A DNA stretch of 64,000 nt from Oxalobacteraceae bacterium UBA6704. Its GTDB lineage: Bacteria; Pseudomonadota; Gammaproteobacteria; Burkholderiales; Burkholderiaceae_D. The notes under the pieces were generated by a model. That model had not been told where the DNA came from. It saw only the letters and a list, made by a program, of their open reading frames with translations, and searched no databases. The DNA lies in assembly GCA_002454505.1 (NCBI GenBank), contig DKJA01000097.1, positions 1 to 64,000 on the forward strand, given 5' to 3'. Position numbers and translations under genes: made by a program. The stretch's first letter is position 1. Each line of letters begins with the position of its first letter. Shown here one piece after another: positions 25,915 to 34,678 of this stretch.

Positions 25915-26028
25915 TGTGGAGTCCCAGGTCAATAACAGTTTGAGTTTAGTGGGCATCGCGCGGCCCGTCCACTGCGTAAGGTGGCCGCACTGCCACGCAT
26001 TGACAACTCACCCATTCCAGGAGACACC

Positions 26029-27117
26029 ATGAAGACTTACCAGATCGCGACCATTCCCGGCGACGGCATCGGCAAGGAGGTCGTGCCGGCCGGCCGCGAC
26101 GTGCTGGCCGCGCTGGCCGCCACCAGCAGCACCTTCCGCTTCGAGTTCGAGGACTTCGGCTGGGGCGGCGATTACTACCGCGCACACGGCGAGATGATGC
26201 CGGCCGACGGCCTGGATGCCTTGCGCGGCAAGGACGCGATCCTGTTCGGCTCCGCCGGCGATCCCCACATCCCCGATCACATCACGCTGTGGGGCCTGCG
26301 CCTGAAGATCTGCCAGGGCTTCGACCAGTACGCCAATGTGCGGCCGACCCGCATCCTGCCCGGCATCGACGGGCCGCTGAAACGCTGCCAGCCGCAGGAC
26401 CTGGACTGGGTCATCGTCCGCGAGAATTCGGAAGGCGAATATGCCGGTGTCGGCGGCCGCGTCCACCAGGGCCATCCGATCGAGGCGGCCACCGACGTGT
26501 CGATGATGACGCGTGTCGGCGTCGAACGCATCCTGCGCTTCGCGTTCAGGCTGGCGCAGTCGCGACCCCGCAAGCTGCTCACCGTGATCACCAAGAGCAA
26601 TGCGCAGCGCCACGCGATGGTGATGTGGGACGAGATCGCGCTGGAAGTGTCGCGCGATTTCCCCGACGTCACGTGGGACAAGGAGCTGGTCGATGCCGCC
26701 ACCGCACGCATGGTCAACCGCCCCGCCACGCTGGACACGATCGTGGCGACCAACCTGCACGCCGACATCCTCAGCGACCTGGCCGCCGCGCTGGCCGGCA
26801 GCCTGGGCATCGCCCCCACCGGCAATATCGATCCGGAGCGCCGCTATCCGTCGATGTTCGAGCCGATCCACGGTTCCGCGTTCGACATCATGGGCAAGGG
26901 CCTGGCCAACCCGGTCGGCACGTTCTGGTCGGTGGTGATGCTGCTCGAGCACCTGGGCGAGCGTGCGGCGGCGGCGCGCGTGATGGCGGCGATCGAGCAC
27001 GTGACGGCCGATCCCGCGCTGCACACGGGCGACCTGGGCGGCAAGGCCACCACAGCCGACGTCACCCGCGCCGTCTGCGCTTTCCTGGCGGAGGGCGACC
27101 GGCGCAAGGCCGCCTGA
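26029..27117 (+). CDS. dmlA: D-malate / tartrate dehydrogenase (decarboxylating)
   Basis: A 362-residue member of the isocitrate/isopropylmalate dehydrogenase superfamily, length as in E. coli DmlA. Visible residues: IPGDGIGKEV, NVRPTRI (substrate Arg), ENSEGEYAGVGG, the Lys in VITKSNAQRH, and the Asp-rich ATNLHADILSDLAAALAGSLGIAPTGNI metal and NAD segment. FEPIHGSAFDIMGKGLANPVG is typical of tartrate/D-malate enzymes. It oxidises D-malate to pyruvate and CO2 with NAD+. Shine-Dalgarno CAGGAG 7 bp before ATG. Followed by the dctA locus in the same direction. Confidence 0.88.
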   Translation: MKTYQIATIPGDGIGKEVVPAGRDVLAALAATSSTFRFEFEDFGWGGDYYRAHGEMMPADGLDALRGKDAILFGSAGDPHIPDHITLWGLRLKICQGFDQYANVRPTRILPGIDGPLKRCQPQDLDWVIVRENSEGEYAGVGGRVHQGHPIEAATDVSMMTRVGVERILRFAFRLAQSRPRKLLTVITKSNAQRHAMVMWDEIALEVSRDFPDVTWDKELVDAATARMVNRPATLDTIVATNLHADILSDLAAALAGSLGIAPTGNIDPERRYPSMFEPIHGSAFDIMGKGLANPVGTFWSVVMLLEHLGERAAAARVMAAIEHVTADPALHTGDLGGKATTADVTRAVCAFLAEGDRRKAA

Positions 27118-27196
27118 CCCGTTGCCGTGTCCTGTCTCTCCGACCCGCCGCAGAGCGGGCGGCGAGACGGTAGCAGGAATCCATAAAGGAGACATC

Positions 27197-28546
27197 ATGA
27201 GCAAGCGTTTTTTTGGCAAGCTGTATGTCCAGGTGCTGATCGGCGTGTGCGCCGGCGGCGTGCTGGGCGTTCTCTATCCGCAGTTCGCGACCGACCTGAA
27301 ACCGCTGGGCGACGCGTTCATCCGGCTCATCAAGATGGTGTTCGCGCCCGTCATCTTCGCGATGGTCGTTCTCGGCATCGCGAAAATGGAAAGCATGAAG
27401 GAGCTGGGCCGCGTCGGCGTGCGCGCGCTGCTGTACTTCGAGGTGATGTCGACGTTCGCGCTGCTGCTGGGCCTCATCGTCGTCAACCTCGCGCAGCCGG
27501 GCGCCGGCATGAACGTCGACGTCGCCACGCTGGATACGGCCGGCATCAAGAGCTATACCGCGGCGGCCGGCCACTCCGGCAGCTTCGTCGACTTCCTGCT
27601 GCACATGATCCCCACCAGCGTCGTTGACGCGCTGGCGAAGAACGACATCCTGCAGATCCTCGTGTTCGCGACGATGCTGGGCATCGCGTTGTCGCGCATG
27701 GGCCGGCGCGCCAAGCCGGTGGTGGATTTCCTGGAAGCGTTCAGCAACAGCATGTTCCTCATCGTCGGCATGGTGATGCGCGCGGCACCGCTGGCCGCCT
27801 TTGGCGCGATCGGCTTCACGGTGGGCAAATACGGCCTGGCGTCGCTGGTGTCGCTGGGCTACCTGATGGCGTGCATGTACCTGACCTGCGTCGTGTTCGT
27901 GGTGGCGGTGCTGGGCGTGGTGGCCCGCGTGTCCGGCTTCAGCCTGTAGAAATTGCTGCGCTACCTGAAGGACGAGATCTTTACCGTGCTGGGCACCAGT
28001 TCGTCGGAATCCGTGGTGCCGCAGCTGATGCGCAAGCTGGAGCACGCGGGCGTGTCGAAGCCGGTGGTCGGCCTGGTGATTCCGTCCGGCGTCACGTTCA
28101 ATCCGGATGGCCAGTGCATCTACTACACGATGGCGGCCATCTTCATCGCGCAGGCCACCAACACGCCGCTAACGCTGACCGACCAGCTGGTGGTGCTGGG
28201 CGTGCTGATGGTGACATCGAAAGGGTCGGCCGGCGTGACCGGTTCCGGCTTCATCACGCTGGCGGCCACGCTGGCGTCGATGGGCAAGATCCCCGTCGCC
28301 GGCATGGTGCTGCTGCTGGGCGTGGACCGCTTCATGTCGGAAGCGCGCGCCATCACGAACACGATCGGCAACGCGGTCGGCACGATGGCCGTCGCCGCCT
28401 GGGTCGGCGCGCTGGACCGCGAACGCATGCACCGCGTGCTCGATGGCGAGTCGTCCGTCGAGGAGCTGCGCATTTTGCAGCAGGAGGACGATGAGCCGCT
28501 CAAGCCGCCGGTGGAACTGGCGCCGGTGCGGCAGGCCTCGGCGTAG
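27197..28546 (+). pseudogene. dctA: C4-dicarboxylate:cation symporter interrupted by an amber codon
   Basis: A DctA of the DAACS family (449 residues if read through) with a clear Shine-Dalgarno AAAGGAG. Conserved segments include [13 protein letters not shown], the [12 protein letters not shown] helix, and [11 protein letters not shown]. Codon 251 (27947-27949) is TAG within [21 protein letters not shown]; DctA proteins have Trp there, and TGG to TAG is one base. The frame is intact on both sides, so this is a single nonsense change: recent inactivation, sequencing error or suppression. The C-terminal part could restart at TTG 27953 but would lack half of the helices. Role when intact: uptake of malate, fumarate and succinate, feeding the upstream dehydrogenase. 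Confidence 0.88.
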
Positions 28547-28589
28547 CTGATGCACTCCGGTATAGTGGAAGCCTCTACCGGAGGACATC

Positions 28590-29099
28590 TTGAACGACCC
28601 GATCACGACGACGGCAATCCGCCTGGCCACGGCGCTGGACGCGGCCGATATTGCCGCCATCTACAACCACTATATCGCCACTACCACGATCAGTTTCGAA
28701 GAGCAGGCAGTCAGTGAAGACGAGATGGCCAGGCGCATTGCGGACATCGGCGCGCGCCTGCCGTGGTACGTTTTCGTCGAAGACGGCGTGGTCACCGGCT
28801 ACGCATACGCCACGCCCTGGCGCGTGCGCAGCGCTTACCGGTTTTCGGTGGAGACTTCCGTGTACGTGGCGCACAGCCGCGTGGGCCGGCGGATCGGCGC
28901 ACGGCTGTACCGCACCCTGCTCGATGACTTGCGGGCGCGCGGCCTGAAAATGGCGATCGGCGGCATCGCGCAGCCGAATCCGGCCAGCGTCGCGCTGCAC
29001 GAAGCGCTGGGTTTCAACAAGGTGGCGCACTTCGCCAAGGTGGGCTGGAAGTTCGACCGTTGGGTGGATGTCGGTTACTGGGAGCTTCAGCTGAACTGA
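28590..29099 (+). CDS. GNAT acetyltransferase, phosphinothricin/methionine sulfoximine type
   Basis: A 169-residue protein starting at TTG 28590, chosen because GGAGG sits 5 bp upstream. GNAT features: N-terminal AIRLATALDAADIAAIYNHYIATTTISFEE, the acceptor strand WYVFVEDGVVTGYAYA, the acetyl-CoA loop SRVGRRIGARLY and the C-terminal HEALGFNKVAHFAKVGWKFDRW that marks the Pat/Bar subgroup. These enzymes N-acetylate methionine sulfoximine, phosphinothricin or similar amino acids. Confidence 0.87.
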   Translation: MNDPITTTAIRLATALDAADIAAIYNHYIATTTISFEEQAVSEDEMARRIADIGARLPWYVFVEDGVVTGYAYATPWRVRSAYRFSVETSVYVAHSRVGRRIGARLYRTLLDDLRARGLKMAIGGIAQPNPASVALHEALGFNKVAHFAKVGWKFDRWVDVGYWELQLN

Positions 29100-29117
29100 T
29101 TGCAGCGGAAGAAGCGG

Positions 29118-29525
29118 CTAGCGGCGCCGCGTGCGCCACGTGCTCCACCAGATCAGCCACAGCAGGGCCACCTGGATCGGCAGCCGCAGCCACAATGCCC
29201 ACAGCGGCACGGGGAACAATTCAGGCTGCTGCAACATGTAGATGTGCGCAGGCGTGACGGCCACCGTCAGCACGAACAGGCCGATGCCGGCCAGCCGGCG
29301 TGTCGACGCAAACAGGATGCCGAAGGCGCCGAGCAGTTCGAACACGCCGCTGGCCAGCACCGCCGCCACGGGCCACGGGAACCACGGCGGCACGATGCGC
29401 GCCTCGGTATCGGTCGCCGCGAAGTGGGCGATACCGCCGATGAAAAACCATAGAAAGATGAAGGCCAGTCCGGCCAGCTGGCCGTTGCCGATCTGGCGGT
29501 GGCGCCAGGCCTGGTGCAGATTCAT
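29118..29525 (-). CDS. DoxX-like integral membrane protein
   Basis: A 135-residue protein with four hydrophobic helices (AGLAFIFLWFFIGGIAHF, WPVAAVLASGVFELLGAFGILF, GIGLFVLTVAVTPAHIYML, LPIQVALLWLIWW). ATG 29525 is preferred over 29540 because AAGGAA lies 5 bp before it. The GGIAHF and FELLGAFG segments resemble the DoxX/DUF4267-type family. Function unknown; some relatives occur in redox or detoxification operons. Convergent with the acetyltransferase gene. Confidence 0.7.
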   Translation of the reverse strand: MNLHQAWRHRQIGNGQLAGLAFIFLWFFIGGIAHFAATDTEARIVPPWFPWPVAAVLASGVFELLGAFGILFASTRRLAGIGLFVLTVAVTPAHIYMLQQPELFPVPLWALWLRLPIQVALLWLIWWSTWRTRRR

Positions 29526-29567
29526 GAAGTTCCTTGCCATGCCACGAAGGTGGCGCCTGGAGCCATG

Positions 29568-30377
29568 TTAGCCGGTGTGCTGGAAATGCTCCGCACCCGA
29601 GGCCGGGGCGCTTGCCGGATGGCGCGCACGGATGCGTGCAATCACGTCTTCATAATAAAAATCGACGGGCTTGAACCGCGAGCCTGCCCGGGCGATGGTC
29701 TGCGGGTGCTGGCAGCGGTAGCACTGGATGTCGCCGATCCGGAACTGCCACAGGGCCCGCCGGACGATCGCTTCGCTGTGCGAGCGCTCGGGGAACGTGT
29801 TCCGGATCAGGCTGTCGTACGTGGACCCGCAGGCAAACACGATGACGTGCGGCTGCAGCACGCTCACCTCGAACCGGAGCATCTCCTGCGACATGCGTGT
29901 CAGCGCTGCCGACACCCCCTTGGCCGTGCGCGAATAGCCCCGGCCATGGTCCCAGTCCGTTTTCAGCAGATTGGTCCATGCCACGGCATCGGCGCTGGCG
30001 CCTGCCGCTTCGTGCGCCACGCGCGCCAGCATCCGGAAAAACCGGCCCTTCCAGCGCCCTTTTGTCATCTGCGTTCGATAGCGGGCCAGCAGGGAAGCGA
30101 CGGCGTCGTCAGTCGCATAAAACTTGCCGAGCCTGCCCCACCAGCCATTGGTTTCCTTCCCGACGAACATGATGCGCACGGGCGCCGCCAGATAGGCGTC
30201 GGATACGGCGATCAGCAGCGGCGCGGACAGCTCGCGCAGGTGGCTTTCATCGAACAGCGACCGTTCCCGCGCGAGAATGGCGGTATAGAAATCGTTCAGT
30301 TGCTGCTGCAGCTGTTCCCTGTCGTACAAAGGTCCCCCGGCCGGCCTGGCATATTCATGACACGGCAGTATAGCCAT
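29568..30377 (-). CDS. Unassigned protein, weak resemblance to uracil-DNA glycosylase-like family
   Basis: A 269-residue soluble protein. Visible segments: IMFVGKETNGWWG near residue 69, a Trp/Asn stretch (AVAWTNLLKTDWDHGRG), VIVFACGSTYDSLIRNTFP around 175 and CYRCQHPQTIAR near 215. The first and third look like the motif 1 and central strand of uracil-DNA glycosylase-superfamily proteins, but the usual GQDPY is not present, so this is a tentative assignment. No Shine-Dalgarno is evident. The NsrR-like site at 30403-30427 lies 26 bp upstream. Confidence 0.6.
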   Translation of the reverse strand: MAILPCHEYARPAGGPLYDREQLQQQLNDFYTAILARERSLFDESHLRELSAPLLIAVSDAYLAAPVRIMFVGKETNGWWGRLGKFYATDDAVASLLARYRTQMTKGRWKGRFFRMLARVAHEAAGASADAVAWTNLLKTDWDHGRGYSRTAKGVSAALTRMSQEMLRFEVSVLQPHVIVFACGSTYDSLIRNTFPERSHSEAIVRRALWQFRIGDIQCYRCQHPQTIARAGSRFKPVDFYYEDVIARIRARHPASAPASGAEHFQHTG

Positions 30378-30402
30378 TGCACAAAACGCTCGACAACTTC
30401 AT

Positions 30403-30427
30403 AAACATGCAGATAGAATATATCTTA
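30403..30427. promoter_or_regulatory. Candidate NsrR box between a divergent pair (truncated haemoglobin side)
   Basis: 25-bp imperfect palindrome: left half AAACATGCAGAT, right half GAATATATCTTA. It matches the 11-1-11 NsrR pattern (AAGATGCATTT arms) and aligns without gaps with the site in front of hmp (37261-37285). It lies 224 bp before the truncated haemoglobin gene and 26 bp before the divergent gene. Confidence 0.6.
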
Positions 30428-30650
30428 TGAGTGCCGCGCCGGCGTTGCTGGTCACAGCAGCGTGGCGCGTATCACCGTTCATCCGGCGTGCAACTGCACG
30501 CCACCCTGGTTGACTGCTGTTGGCACTGCGGTGTCTTCGCCGTACGGCCGGGCGCGACGACGGCATGGATGCTGTGTCCATGAAGCCGCCCCCGTTCGAC
30601 CGTACGGCATTTTTTTCGCCGCCCGGCACAGTCCCTGCATCACGACCGTC

Positions 30651-31055
30651 ATGACGAATATGTCCGCCGCGCCGCCTGCCACGACCCGCCTCGACGAGGC
30701 CACGCTGACCGCGCTGGTGCACGCCTTTTATGCGCGCGTGCGCCGCGACGGCGAACTGGGGCCGCCGTTCGAGGCGGCCATCGACGACTGGCCCGCCCAC
30801 CTGGACCGGATGGTGGACTTCTGGAGCACGGTGATGCTCGACACGCGGCGCTTCAAGGGCAATGTGTCTGCGCGCCACCAGGCCATGCAGGGGCTGACGC
30901 CGGCGCTGTTCGCGCGCTGGCTGGTGCTGTTCGGCGAATGCGCCCGCGCGCTGTGCGCGCCGGACGATGCCCGCGCGCTGGAAAAGATTGCCGGCCGGGT
31001 GGCCCGCGGCCTGCAGATCGGACTGTTCGGCCGCGCTGCGGTGCCGACCATCTGA
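30651..31055 (+). CDS. Group III truncated haemoglobin
   Basis: A 134-residue globin from ATG 30651. Characteristic run: FYARVRRDGELGPPFEAAI, then MVDFWSTVMLDTRRFKGNVSARHQAMQGLTPALFARWLVLF, with the proximal His in the SARHQ segment. This matches trHbIII proteins, which bind O2 or NO and are frequently NsrR/Fnr regulated. An NsrR-like palindrome lies upstream and Hmp and NsrR are nearby. The frame extends upstream to 30462 without globin features. Ends one base before the convergent sigma factor gene. Confidence 0.82.
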   Translation: MTNMSAAPPATTRLDEATLTALVHAFYARVRRDGELGPPFEAAIDDWPAHLDRMVDFWSTVMLDTRRFKGNVSARHQAMQGLTPALFARWLVLFGECARALCAPDDARALEKIAGRVARGLQIGLFGRAAVPTI

Positions 31056-31616
31056 TCACTCCGGCGCGCCCCAGCGCTGCAGCAGGCAGGTGCGCAGCTT
31101 GTGGCGGGCCCGGTGCAGCTGCACGCGCAGCGCGCCGGCTGTAACGCCTGGCCACGGCAGTTCGTCCATCTCCATGCCGATCGCATCGCGCAGCATCACC
31201 AGCTGCGCCGCCGGCGACGGCAGCTCCGCCACGCACGCATCGAGGGCGCGCCCCAGCTGGCGGCGCGCCAGCTGCCGTTCGCCGTCGGCCATCGCCGCGC
31301 AGACGGCCTGGTGCCACGCATCGCCGTTCCCGAACGGTTCGTCGCCGTCGTCGCCGGCCGGCAGCGGCTGCGGCGCCAGCCGGCGGCGGCGCAGCAGGTC
31401 GGTGATCTTGTGGCGCAGGATGCCGGCCAGCCAGGCGCGCAGCGCCGTGCGTTCGCGCAGCGTGGACCAGCCCAGCAGCGCGCTGACCAGCGCATCCTGC
31501 ACCGCGTCTTCGGCATCGGCCGGGCAGGTCAGCTGGGTGCGCGCAAGGCGCAGCAGGAAGGACCGCTCGGCCGCGATGCGCGTCCAGGCCCCCTGCTCGG
31601 TGTCGGCGTCGGTCAT
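31056..31616 (-). CDS. ECF-type RNA polymerase sigma factor
   Basis: A 186-residue sigma-70 family protein (start ATG 31616; a GTG at 31634 is possible). Region 2: FLLRLARTQLTCPADAEDAVQDALVSALL and LAGILRHKITDLLRRRR; region 4: MADGERQLARRQLGRALDACVAELPSPAAQLVMLRDAIGMEMDELPW. No anti-sigma gene is adjacent. It shares its pattern with the sigma at 35196, which does have one. The nearby catalase-like gene is the probable target of one of the two. Confidence 0.85.
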   Translation of the reverse strand: MTDADTEQGAWTRIAAERSFLLRLARTQLTCPADAEDAVQDALVSALLGWSTLRERTALRAWLAGILRHKITDLLRRRRLAPQPLPAGDDGDEPFGNGDAWHQAVCAAMADGERQLARRQLGRALDACVAELPSPAAQLVMLRDAIGMEMDELPWPGVTAGALRVQLHRARHKLRTCLLQRWGAPE

Positions 31617-31725
31617 CGGATCGGTGTGCTGCACGGGAACGGGCGCTGCATCTTAGCCCTGGCCGCCCGCCGCCTGCCGTGCCAAGCGCGGCGTTTGACG
31701 CTGGGCCATGCGGCGCAATGCGGTG

Positions 31726-32694
31726 TCAGGTGTCCGTACGGTTGGCGCCGCGCACGCGGGCCAGCGCGATGATGTCCGCCGTCCTCGTCATCGGAATGCC
31801 CTTGCGGGCGGCGAGCTCCAGCACCGCGTCGCCGATGGCGGCCAGCTCCAGCGGGCGCCCCAGCTCGTAATCCTGCAGCATCGACGTGCGTACCGCGCCC
31901 ATGCCGGCGCCGCGTGCGATGAAGGTATCGGCATCGAGCGGCAGGCGGGCCCCGTAGGCGGCCGCCGTCTGCATCGCTTCGCGCAGGATCTTGCGCACGA
32001 CGGGCTGCAGCGCGGGCTGGCCGTAGATCTGCTCCAGCGTCGCGCCGGTGAGCACGGACAGCGGGTTCGAGCTGAGGTTGGCGAGGATCTTCATCCACAC
32101 GTGATCGCGGATGCGGTCGGTGACTTCGGTGGCGATGCCGGCATCGGTCAGGCACTGCGCCAGCCGGGTGGCCCGGATGCTGGTGCGGTGGTCGATCTCG
32201 CCGACGATCAGCCGGTGCGGATTGCCGGCCCGGACGACGCCGGGCGCCAGCGCCTCGGCGGTGATGTACACCACGCAGCCGAGCAGGTGCTGCGGCGGCA
32301 GCGCGCCGGCCAGCACGCCGTGCGGATCGAGCGTGGCCAGCGGCGGCGCGGGCTGGCCGCAGCCTTCGAAATACCACCACGGCACGCCGTTGATGGCCGG
32401 GACGACGATCGTCTCCGCCGCCAGCAGCGGCGCGAGCCGGGGCAGCACGTCGGCCAGCGCGGTGGTCTTGGTACAGACGAAGACAAGGTCCTGCGGGCCC
32501 AGGTCGGCCGGGTCTTCCGCCACGACCGGCTGCGCCACATGGGTGCCCTGCAGGTCGTGCAGGCGCAGGCCGCGGGCGCGGATCGCGGCAAGCGTGTCGC
32601 CGCGGGCGATGACGGCAATGCGGTGGCCGGCGCCGGCCAGCCGCACGGCCAGCGTGGTGCCGATGGCGCCGGCACCGACGATACAGATACGCAT
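31726..32694 (-). CDS. 2-dehydropantoate 2-reductase family protein
   Basis: A 322-residue PanE/ApbA-type reductase. N-terminal NADPH fold with VGAGAIGTTLA at 6-16, CTKTT at 74-78, INGVPWWYFEG near 100, and the C-terminal helical domain with VWMKILANLSSNPLSVLTGAT carrying the catalytic Lys. It may make pantoate for coenzyme A, but the family includes paralogues acting on other ketoacids, so no gene symbol is given. Same strand as the sigma factor downstream (about 110 bp gap). Confidence 0.85.
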   Translation of the reverse strand: MRICIVGAGAIGTTLAVRLAGAGHRIAVIARGDTLAAIRARGLRLHDLQGTHVAQPVVAEDPADLGPQDLVFVCTKTTALADVLPRLAPLLAAETIVVPAINGVPWWYFEGCGQPAPPLATLDPHGVLAGALPPQHLLGCVVYITAEALAPGVVRAGNPHRLIVGEIDHRTSIRATRLAQCLTDAGIATEVTDRIRDHVWMKILANLSSNPLSVLTGATLEQIYGQPALQPVVRKILREAMQTAAAYGARLPLDADTFIARGAGMGAVRTSMLQDYELGRPLELAAIGDAVLELAARKGIPMTRTADIIALARVRGANRTDT

Positions 32695-32810
32695 GATGAA
32701 TCCTTCCGGTTCGGCGCGCCGGCGTGGTTGCGGCGCGCTCCCCGCTATGTCGGCCCGGGCGGCGCGGCGTTACACCGATCCGCTCTCCCGAATGGCCGGG
32801 GACTTGCAGC

Positions 32811-32840
32811 TGTAACGGGAACCGGGCGCCGGCGACATAG
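32811..32840 (+). promoter_or_regulatory. ECF-type promoter of the catalase-like gene
   Basis: -35-like TGTAACG (32811-32817), 15-bp spacer, -10-like CGACATAG (32833-32840), 30 bp before the start codon. The same pair of elements with the same spacing precedes the sigma gene at 35196. Confidence 0.5.
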
Positions 32841-32870
32841 CGGCACCTCAACCCGATATGGAGATCGACC

Positions 32871-33854
32871 ATGAAACACTCCCTGACCATCCTGCCGGCC
32901 GCGCTGCTGTGGGCCGGCGTGGCATCCGCCCAGGCACCGGCTGCCGCCGAACCCACGCCGAGCGACCTGGTGGACGCACTGAATAAAACCTTCGGCCGCC
33001 ATGCCGGCATGCGCGCCTCGCATGCGCAGGGCTTCTGTGCCGGCGGCACCTTCACGCCGTCGAAACAGGCCGGCACGCTGGTCAGGTCGCCGCTGTTCGA
33101 GCACGGCGCCTTTCCCGCGCAGCTGCGCTTTTCCATCGGCGGCGGCAATCCGAACGCGTCCGACAAGAGCCGCAGCGTGCGCGGCATGGCGCTGCGGCTC
33201 GACGCGCAGGGCGAACGCTACGACCTGGTGCTCATTTCGGAGCCGGTGTTCTTCGCCGCCACGCCGGCCTCGTTTGTCGGCTTCCTGCAGGCGCGCGTCG
33301 CCGATCCCGCCACCGGCAAGCCGGACCCGCAGGCGATTGCCGCCCACAATGCGCGCTACCCGGATGGCGTGCGGCAGCCGGCGCTGCTGGCATCGCACGC
33401 GGCACCGGCGTCGTATGCGGCCACGCCGTATTTTTCAAATCACGCCTTCGTGTTCCGCGACGGGGCCGGCAAGGCGCAGCATGCGCGCATCGTCGTCGAG
33501 CCGGAAGGCGGCACGCAGTACCTGACGCCGGAAGACGAGAAGGCGCTGCCGGACCGCTTCCTCGAGGACGAACTGAAACAGCGTGTCGCCGCCGGCACGG
33601 CCCGGTTCATCGTGACGGCCCAGCTGCCCGATCCCGGCGATGCGCTGCTCGACCCCAGCGTGACGTGGCAGGGCAAGCGCCGCGTCGAACTGGGCCGCCT
33701 GGTGGTGACAGCGGCGGGCGCCGATACCGCATGCCGGCAGCAGGTCTACCTGCCGGAAAGCCTGCCGGCGGGGATCGCGGCCAGCGACGATCCCGTGCTG
33801 CGCTCGCGCGGCGCCGCCTATGGCATTTCGCTGGGACGCCGCAGCACGCCGTGA
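32871..33854 (+). CDS. Periplasmic catalase-family (SrpA-like) peroxidase
   Basis: A 327-residue single-domain catalase-fold protein with signal peptide (ASA-QA, after residue 20). The distal haem His is His51 in RASHAQGF, followed by GTFTPS; a substrate/haem-side Asn/Ser and RFSIGGGNPNASDKSRSVRGMALRL come next; proximal region near residues 295-320. These mini-catalases lack the small-subunit extensions and act mainly as haem peroxidases against organic peroxides. The ECF-type promoter upstream and the two sigma genes nearby fit the known pairing of such catalases with ECF sigma factors. Confidence 0.85.
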   Translation: MKHSLTILPAALLWAGVASAQAPAAAEPTPSDLVDALNKTFGRHAGMRASHAQGFCAGGTFTPSKQAGTLVRSPLFEHGAFPAQLRFSIGGGNPNASDKSRSVRGMALRLDAQGERYDLVLISEPVFFAATPASFVGFLQARVADPATGKPDPQAIAAHNARYPDGVRQPALLASHAAPASYAATPYFSNHAFVFRDGAGKAQHARIVVEPEGGTQYLTPEDEKALPDRFLEDELKQRVAAGTARFIVTAQLPDPGDALLDPSVTWQGKRRVELGRLVVTAAGADTACRQQVYLPESLPAGIAASDDPVLRSRGAAYGISLGRRSTP

Positions 33855-33858
33855 CCGC

Positions 33859-34482
33859 TTACTGGTAGGTGCAGGACAGCGTGGTGCGGGGTCGGTGACC
33901 CGGCGCAATCAGGCCGCGCTGCGTCGCCACGACGACGGCATGGGTGCGGGCCGTGGCATCGAGCTTGCTCATCACGCCCTTCACATGCGTCTTGACGGTG
34001 CCCACGCCGATGCCCAGCCGCCGGGCGATCAGCTTGTTGCAGCAGCCTTCGGCCAGCAGCTGCAGCACATCCGTTTCGCGGCACGTCAGCGCTTCGCGCG
34101 TCAGGCTGCTGGCCACCATCCGCATCACGCATTCGGCCAGGTAGCGTTCGCCCTGGCTCAGGTGGCGCACCGCCTTGATCAGTTCCTCGGCGCTGGCCGA
34201 CTGCGGCACGTAGCCGTGCACGCCCGCATCGAGGGCGGTGCGGATCTCCCACTCCTTGTCGAGCGGCGAGATGACCAGCACGTAGCCGCGGTGGCGGCCG
34301 CGCGCCAGCGCCAGGCCCGTGTCGTAGTCGGCCACCAGCACACGGGCCACCTGCTGGGCTTCGGGCTGGCGGCCGTGGGTGGTGACGCGAAATTCCGGCT
34401 GTTCGGCCAGGATGGCCTGCAGGCCGGCCGTCATGGCGGGGTCGGCGTGCATCACGTGGATGGCGGATGGGGTAATGTGCAT
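33859..34482 (-). CDS. LuxR/NarL-type regulator with atypical receiver domain
   Basis: A 207-residue regulator from ATG 34482 (Shine-Dalgarno AAGGAGAGAGCC). The C-terminal LuxR HTH is canonical (LTCRETDVLQLLAEGCCNKLIARRLGIGVGTVKTHVKGVMSKL). The receiver-like N-terminus is degenerate: only one acidic residue at the acid pocket (VMHADPAM), VLVADYDTG at the phospho-acceptor strand, and Gln instead of Lys in GYVPQSAS. It is probably phosphorylation-independent or ligand-controlled. No kinase gene is adjacent. Confidence 0.8.
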   Translation of the reverse strand: MHITPSAIHVMHADPAMTAGLQAILAEQPEFRVTTHGRQPEAQQVARVLVADYDTGLALARGRHRGYVLVISPLDKEWEIRTALDAGVHGYVPQSASAEELIKAVRHLSQGERYLAECVMRMVASSLTREALTCRETDVLQLLAEGCCNKLIARRLGIGVGTVKTHVKGVMSKLDATARTHAVVVATQRGLIAPGHRPRTTLSCTYQ

Positions 34483-34678
34483 GGCTCTCTCCTTCGTTGG
34501 GCAGCGTATCGCTACGCATGCATCCATGATGGAAGCCGCGCCCGTTGCGGGCAAGTTAAGGGATATAAAATTAAATTAAGCCGCCATTCACAGGCATGTG
34601 AAACGTCCGTGTAACGCTGTGCAGGGGCGGTGCGCTTGCCGTACGTGTGGGCCGTGCATCGGGTATACTGCATGGACC

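Noticed and set aside
31640..31660. NsrR half-site in front of the sigma factor gene
   Set aside because: Only one arm (AAGATGCA) is present on the minus strand, without a matching second arm.
34611..34640. ECF-type promoter before nsrR (TGTAACG)
   Set aside because: The -35-like element occurs but no CGAC-type -10 at the 15-bp spacing.
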